Positions 60,730 to 64,000 of a stretch of DNA of 64,000 nucleotides are shown here, piece after piece; position 1 is the first letter of the stretch, and the number at the start of each line of letters is the position of its first letter. Below the pieces are notes generated by a model. The model worked only from the letters and a program-made list of their open reading frames with translations, was not told the origin of the DNA and made no database searches. The stretch is taken from the NCBI GenBank assembly GCA_963779485.1, contig CAVZYJ010000014.1, forward strand, positions 1-64,000. The letters are read 5' to 3'. The translations under genes were made by a program, and so were the position numbers. This DNA comes from CAVVJA01 sp963779485. Lineage in GTDB: Bacteria > Actinomycetota > Actinomycetes > Mycobacteriales > Jatrophihabitantaceae.

Positions 60730-61698
60730 ATGCGCGCGGCCTATGCGTCGTCGTTCGACGCGGACACTCCCCTGTCAGCGCTGGTCATCGGCGAGCGGCC
60801 CGCCCCGGCGCCACCGTCCGGGTGGACCACCGTCCGGGTCGCCGCGGCGAGCCTCAATCACCACGACCTGTGGACGTTGCGCGGTGTGGGCATCACGGAG
60901 GACCGGCTGCCGATGATCCTCGGCTGCGATGCCGCCGGCGTCGACGAGCAGACCGGTGCGGAGGTCGTCGTCCACTCCGTCATCCGCAGCGACGGATGGA
61001 CTGGGGACGAGACGTTCGACACGCGGCGGACACTGCTGTCCGAGAAGCACCAGGGAACGCTGGCCGAATTCGTCGCGGTGCCTCAGGCCAACGTGATTCC
61101 CAAGCCGGCCGAACTCTCGTTCGCCGAGGCAGCCTGCCTGTCGACCGCCTGGCTCACCGCGTATCGGATGCTGTTCGTGAACTCCGGACTGCGCCCGGGC
61201 CAGACCGTGCTGGTCCAGGGCGCGGGCGGTGGAGTGGCCTCAGCCTGCATCGCGCTGGCCCGCGCGGCCGGCTACCGGGTCTGGTGCACAACGCGGTCGG
61301 CGGCCAAGCAGGAGGCGGCCCGCCGGCTCGGCGCGCACGCCGCCTTCGACACGGGCGCCCGCCTGCCCGAGCGGGTCGATGCCGTCCTCGAGACCGTCGG
61401 CGCCGCCACCTGGTCGCACTCGCTGAAAGCCTTGAAGCCGGGCGGCCGGGTCGTCGTATCCGGCGCCACGTCCGGGCCGAACCCCCCCGCCGAGCTGAAC
61501 CGCATCTTCTTCCTGCAGCTGTCGGTCATCGGCTCGACCATGGGGACCAGAGCCGAGCTGGCCGACCTGATTGCCTTCCTGCTGGCCACCGGCGTCCGGC
61601 CGACGATCGATCGGACGTTGCCGCTCGACCGGGTCGCCGAGGGGCTCGCCGCCATAGAATCCGGTGACGTGATCGGCAAGATCGTCATCGAACCGTAG
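60730..61698 (+). CDS. MDR-family zinc-independent alcohol dehydrogenase/quinone oxidoreductase
   Basis: This is a 322-residue protein. The ATG at 60730 (RAAYASSFDADTPLSALVIG) is used; a TTG at 60721 is an alternative. MDR features: SLNHHDLWTLRGVG, GCDAAGVDEQTGAEVVVHSV and VLVQGAGGGVASACIALARA (NADPH Rossmann Gly-rich loop). Cysteine ligands for structural zinc are absent. The substrate is unknown. It follows the DUF6295 gene by five bases. Confidence 0.85.
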   Translation: MRAAYASSFDADTPLSALVIGERPAPAPPSGWTTVRVAAASLNHHDLWTLRGVGITEDRLPMILGCDAAGVDEQTGAEVVVHSVIRSDGWTGDETFDTRRTLLSEKHQGTLAEFVAVPQANVIPKPAELSFAEAACLSTAWLTAYRMLFVNSGLRPGQTVLVQGAGGGVASACIALARAAGYRVWCTTRSAAKQEAARRLGAHAAFDTGARLPERVDAVLETVGAATWSHSLKALKPGGRVVVSGATSGPNPPAELNRIFFLQLSVIGSTMGTRAELADLIAFLLATGVRPTIDRTLPLDRVAEGLAAIESGDVIGKIVIEP

Positions 61699-61756
61699 CG
61701 TCGCCGCTCGGCGGCCATGCCTGTCGTGCTCCGGTCCCCCAGCGGTGCGCAGCGGT

Positions 61757-61848
61757 CGTGATCTTGGATCCCAGCGGTCGTGATCCGGCTTCCGGCGGTC
61801 GTGATCTTGGACTTATCGCCCCCAGAGAGCAGCAATTCCAAGATCACG
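61757..61848. repeat. Copy and fragments of the CGTGATCTTGGACTT palindrome
   Basis: The main copy has arms at 61800-61814 (CGTGATCTTGGACTT) and 61834-61848 (AATTCCAAGATCACG), with the right arm changed at two outer bases. Preceding partial arms occur at 61757-61767 and around 61779, each after a GCGGT/AGCGGT prefix, so the array is a stack of degenerate repeats. It lies between the oxidoreductase stop and the lepA stop, that is, between convergent genes. Confidence 0.75.
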
Positions 61849-61911
61849 CTTGATCCGGCTCCCAGCGGCTCCCACAGCGGCGCGCCGGCACCGGCCTGGG
61901 GCGGACGCCGG

Positions 61912-63756
61912 TCAACGCTTCGGCACGTCGGTATCCGACGTGGACAGCGCCGCGATGAACGCCTCCTGCGGCACCTCGACCCGGCCGACCATCTTCATCC
62001 GCTTCTTGCCTTCCTTCTGCTTCTCCAGCAGCTTGCGTTTGCGGGTGATGTCACCGCCGTAGCACTTGGCGAGCACGTCCTTCCGCACCGCGCGGATGTT
62101 CTCGCGCGCGATGATCCGAGAGCCGATGGCCGCCTGGATCGGCACCTCGAACTGTTGCCGCGGGATCAGCTCGCGCAGCTTGGCCGTCATCGACGTCCCG
62201 TAGCTGTGCGCCTTGTCCTTGTGCACGATGGCGGACAGGGCATCGACCGTCTCACCTTGCAGCAGGATGTCGACCTTCACCAGTTCGGCGAGCTGCTCGC
62301 CGGCGTTCTCGTAGTCGAGGCTCGCGTATCCGCGAGTGCGCGACTTCAGCTGATCAAAGAAGTCGAAGATTATCTCGGCCAACGGCAGCGTGTACCGCAA
62401 CTCGACCCGAGTTTCGGACAGATAGTCCAAGCCGCCTAGGGTTCCGCGTCGGGACTGGCACAACTCCATGATCGAACCGATGTATTCGCTCGGAGCGATG
62501 ATCATCGCCTTGACGATCGGCTCGTATACCGCAGCGATCTTCTGCCCCCCCGGCCAATCCGACGGATTGGTGACCACGTGCTCCGTCCCGTCCTCCAGGA
62601 CCACCCGATACACCACGTTGGGTGCGGTCGAGATGAGATCAAGGTCGAACTCCCGCTCGAGTCGCTCCCGCACGATCTCCAGGTGGAGCAGTCCGAGGAA
62701 TCCGCACCGGTAGCCGAAGCCGAGCGCGGTGCTGGACTCCGGCTCGTAGACGAGCGCGGCGTCGTTGAGTCGCAACCGGTCAAGGGCGTCGCGAAGCAGC
62801 GGGTAGTCCGAGCCGTCCATCGGATACAGGCCCGAGTACACCATCGGCTTGGGGTCGCGATACGCACCCAAGGGCGTCGCGGCCGGCTTGGCCGCGTCGG
62901 TCACGGTGTCGCCGACCCGCGACTGTCGCACGTCCTTCACGCCGGTGATCAAGTAGCCGACCTCGCCCACGCCGAGTCCTGTCGTCGGCTTCGGCTCCGG
63001 CGAGATCACGCCGACCTCGAGCAGTTCGTGAGTAGCGCCGGTCGACATCATCCGAATGCGCTCGCGGGGGGCGATGAATCCGTCGACGACGCGGATATAG
63101 GTGATAACCCCCCGGTAGATGTCATAGACCGAATCGAAGATCATCGCGCGCGGTGGCGCGTTGGCGTCACCGATCGGCGGCGGAACGTCCCGGCAGATGG
63201 TGTCCAGCAACTCGCGGACACCCTCACCCGTCTTGGCGCTGACCCGCAGCACGTCGCCGGGTGCGCAGCCGATGACATGCGCAACCTCCGCGGCGTAGCG
63301 ATCCGGTTGGGCAGCCGGCAGATCGATCTTGTTGAGCACCGGGATAACGTGCAGGTCGTTCTCGAGGGCGAGATAGAGATTCGCCAGCGTTTGCGCCTCT
63401 ATGCCCTGCGCGGCGTCCACCAGCAGCACGGCCCCCTCGCAGGCGGCGAGGGACCTGGAAACCTCATAGGTGAAGTCGACGTGGCCCGGCGTGTCGATCA
63501 TGTCGAGCACGTAGTCGCCGTCCGGCCCATGCCAGGGCATGCGGACGTTCTGGGCCTTGATCGTGATGCCACGCTCTCGCTCGATGTCCATCCGATCCAG
63601 GTACTGCGCGCGCATCTGGCGGGCGTCGACGACGCCGGTCAGCTGCAACATGCGATCGGCCAGGGTGGACTTGCCGTGGTCGATATGCGCGATGATGCAG
63701 AAGTTGCGGATGCGCGCCGGGTCGGTGCGGCGGGCGCCAGACGTCTCTGCGGTCAC
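61912..63756 (-). CDS. lepA: Elongation factor 4 (LepA)
   Basis: This is a 614-residue protein. G-domain motifs: FCIIAHIDHGKSTLADRML (G1), DTPGHVDFTYEVSRSLAACE (G3) and VLNKIDLPAAQPDRYA (G4). Elongation factor domains II-IV and the LepA C-terminal domain follow (GDITRKRKLLEKQKEGKKRM). EF-4 back-translocates stalled ribosomes. Normal length; its own unit. Confidence 0.97.
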   Translation of the reverse strand: MTAETSGARRTDPARIRNFCIIAHIDHGKSTLADRMLQLTGVVDARQMRAQYLDRMDIERERGITIKAQNVRMPWHGPDGDYVLDMIDTPGHVDFTYEVSRSLAACEGAVLLVDAAQGIEAQTLANLYLALENDLHVIPVLNKIDLPAAQPDRYAAEVAHVIGCAPGDVLRVSAKTGEGVRELLDTICRDVPPPIGDANAPPRAMIFDSVYDIYRGVITYIRVVDGFIAPRERIRMMSTGATHELLEVGVISPEPKPTTGLGVGEVGYLITGVKDVRQSRVGDTVTDAAKPAATPLGAYRDPKPMVYSGLYPMDGSDYPLLRDALDRLRLNDAALVYEPESSTALGFGYRCGFLGLLHLEIVRERLEREFDLDLISTAPNVVYRVVLEDGTEHVVTNPSDWPGGQKIAAVYEPIVKAMIIAPSEYIGSIMELCQSRRGTLGGLDYLSETRVELRYTLPLAEIIFDFFDQLKSRTRGYASLDYENAGEQLAELVKVDILLQGETVDALSAIVHKDKAHSYGTSMTAKLRELIPRQQFEVPIQAAIGSRIIARENIRAVRKDVLAKCYGGDITRKRKLLEKQKEGKKRMKMVGRVEVPQEAFIAALSTSDTDVPKR

Positions 63757-63882
63757 GGATCGCTTTCATTCGGTGGGTAGCGGGCCGCTTTCATCGTCCC
63801 ATGCGGCCCGGTTCGCGCTTGGCCGTTCAGCGCGCCGCGAAACCGATCGGCACGGCGAGCCGATCCAGCCCACCATGAGCAG

Positions 63883-64000
63883 GTGACCGCCCACGTGCCC
63901 GTCGAGGACGCTCCGTCGCGCGTCTCGACCCTCGAACTGTTCTTCGATCTGGTGTTCGTGTTCACCATCACCCAGGTCACCGAGATCATCGTCGATCATC
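63883..64000 (+). CDS. Start of an LtrA-like (low temperature requirement A) membrane protein
   Basis: The GTG at 63883 opens TAHVPVEDAPSRVSTLELFF then DLVFVFTITQVTEII, the usual N-terminus of bacterial LtrA-family membrane proteins. The frame runs off the window, so only about 39 residues are visible. An ATG nearby at 63874 meets a stop at once and is not used. Function of the family is poorly known. Confidence 0.75.
   Translation, partial: MTAHVPVEDAPSRVSTLELFFDLVFVFTITQVTEIIVDH

Overview
This window is about 64 kb of very GC-rich DNA. Gene families and gene order point to an actinomycete (Actinomycetota), probably on the Mycobacteriales/Frankiales side; the genus cannot be read from the sequence. 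The evidence is a type VII (ESX-like) secretion locus with mycosin and EccD, an RskA-type anti-sigma factor, a GAF-ANTAR protein, DUF5994 and DUF6295 proteins, and the block dnaG-dgt-ppdK-dusB-glyS-uppS-recO-era-corC-ybeY-phoH-rsmE-dnaJ-hrcA-hemW-lepA. That block resembles the Mycobacterium tuberculosis Rv2343c-Rv2404c neighbourhood.

Positions 1-17,500 hold an incomplete type VII secretion locus. It contains the tail of a Gly/Ala/Pro-rich protein, a YbaB/EbfC-like protein, a WXG100-like protein, a roughly 12.5 kb giant gene (1779-14262), a mycosin protease and EccD. EccB, EccC and EccE are not in the window. The giant gene is the most unusual object here. It joins a CpnT-like WXG100-type N-terminus, a SecA-like ATPase, about 1,500 residues of helical, coiled-coil-like sequence, a domain I do not recognise, a GH10-xylanase-like barrel without its catalytic glutamates, and a JAB/MPN-like C-terminus with altered metal ligands. 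As given it is broken by about a dozen frame changes. Several look like one-base changes in short homopolymers, and the same kind of lesion occurs in ppdK, dusB, a LysE gene and a sugar-related gene, so sequencing indels are a real possibility.

Positions 17,400-22,000 hold a LuxR-type regulator, an ABC-exporter-like protein with a degenerate ATPase, an exported C-terminally anchored protein, an ECF sigma factor with its RskA-type anti-sigma factor, and a frameshifted LysE exporter. Positions 22,300-28,800 hold a DUF5994 protein and a carbohydrate cluster: a GT4 enzyme, a barrel protein and a GH130-like protein, translationally coupled, with a convergent second GT4 enzyme. Positions 28,900-34,360 hold a GAF-ANTAR protein, a SulP transporter, a glutamate-cysteine ligase-like enzyme, a small Cys-rich protein, and decayed integrase and IS6-like fragments beside tRNA-Asn.

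Positions 34,480-63,760 are mostly conserved housekeeping genes on the minus strand: replication (dnaG), nucleotide hydrolysis (dgt), tRNA and rRNA functions (dusB, glyS, era, ybeY, rsmE), recombination (recO), lipid-carrier synthesis (uppS), heat shock (dnaJ, hrcA), heme (hemW) and translation (lepA). Accessory genes are interspersed: an MFS transporter, two hydrolases, an RNase/barstar pair and an oxidoreductase. The window ends in the start of an LtrA-like gene. A palindromic element built on CGTGATCTTGGACTT occurs at several intergenic sites.
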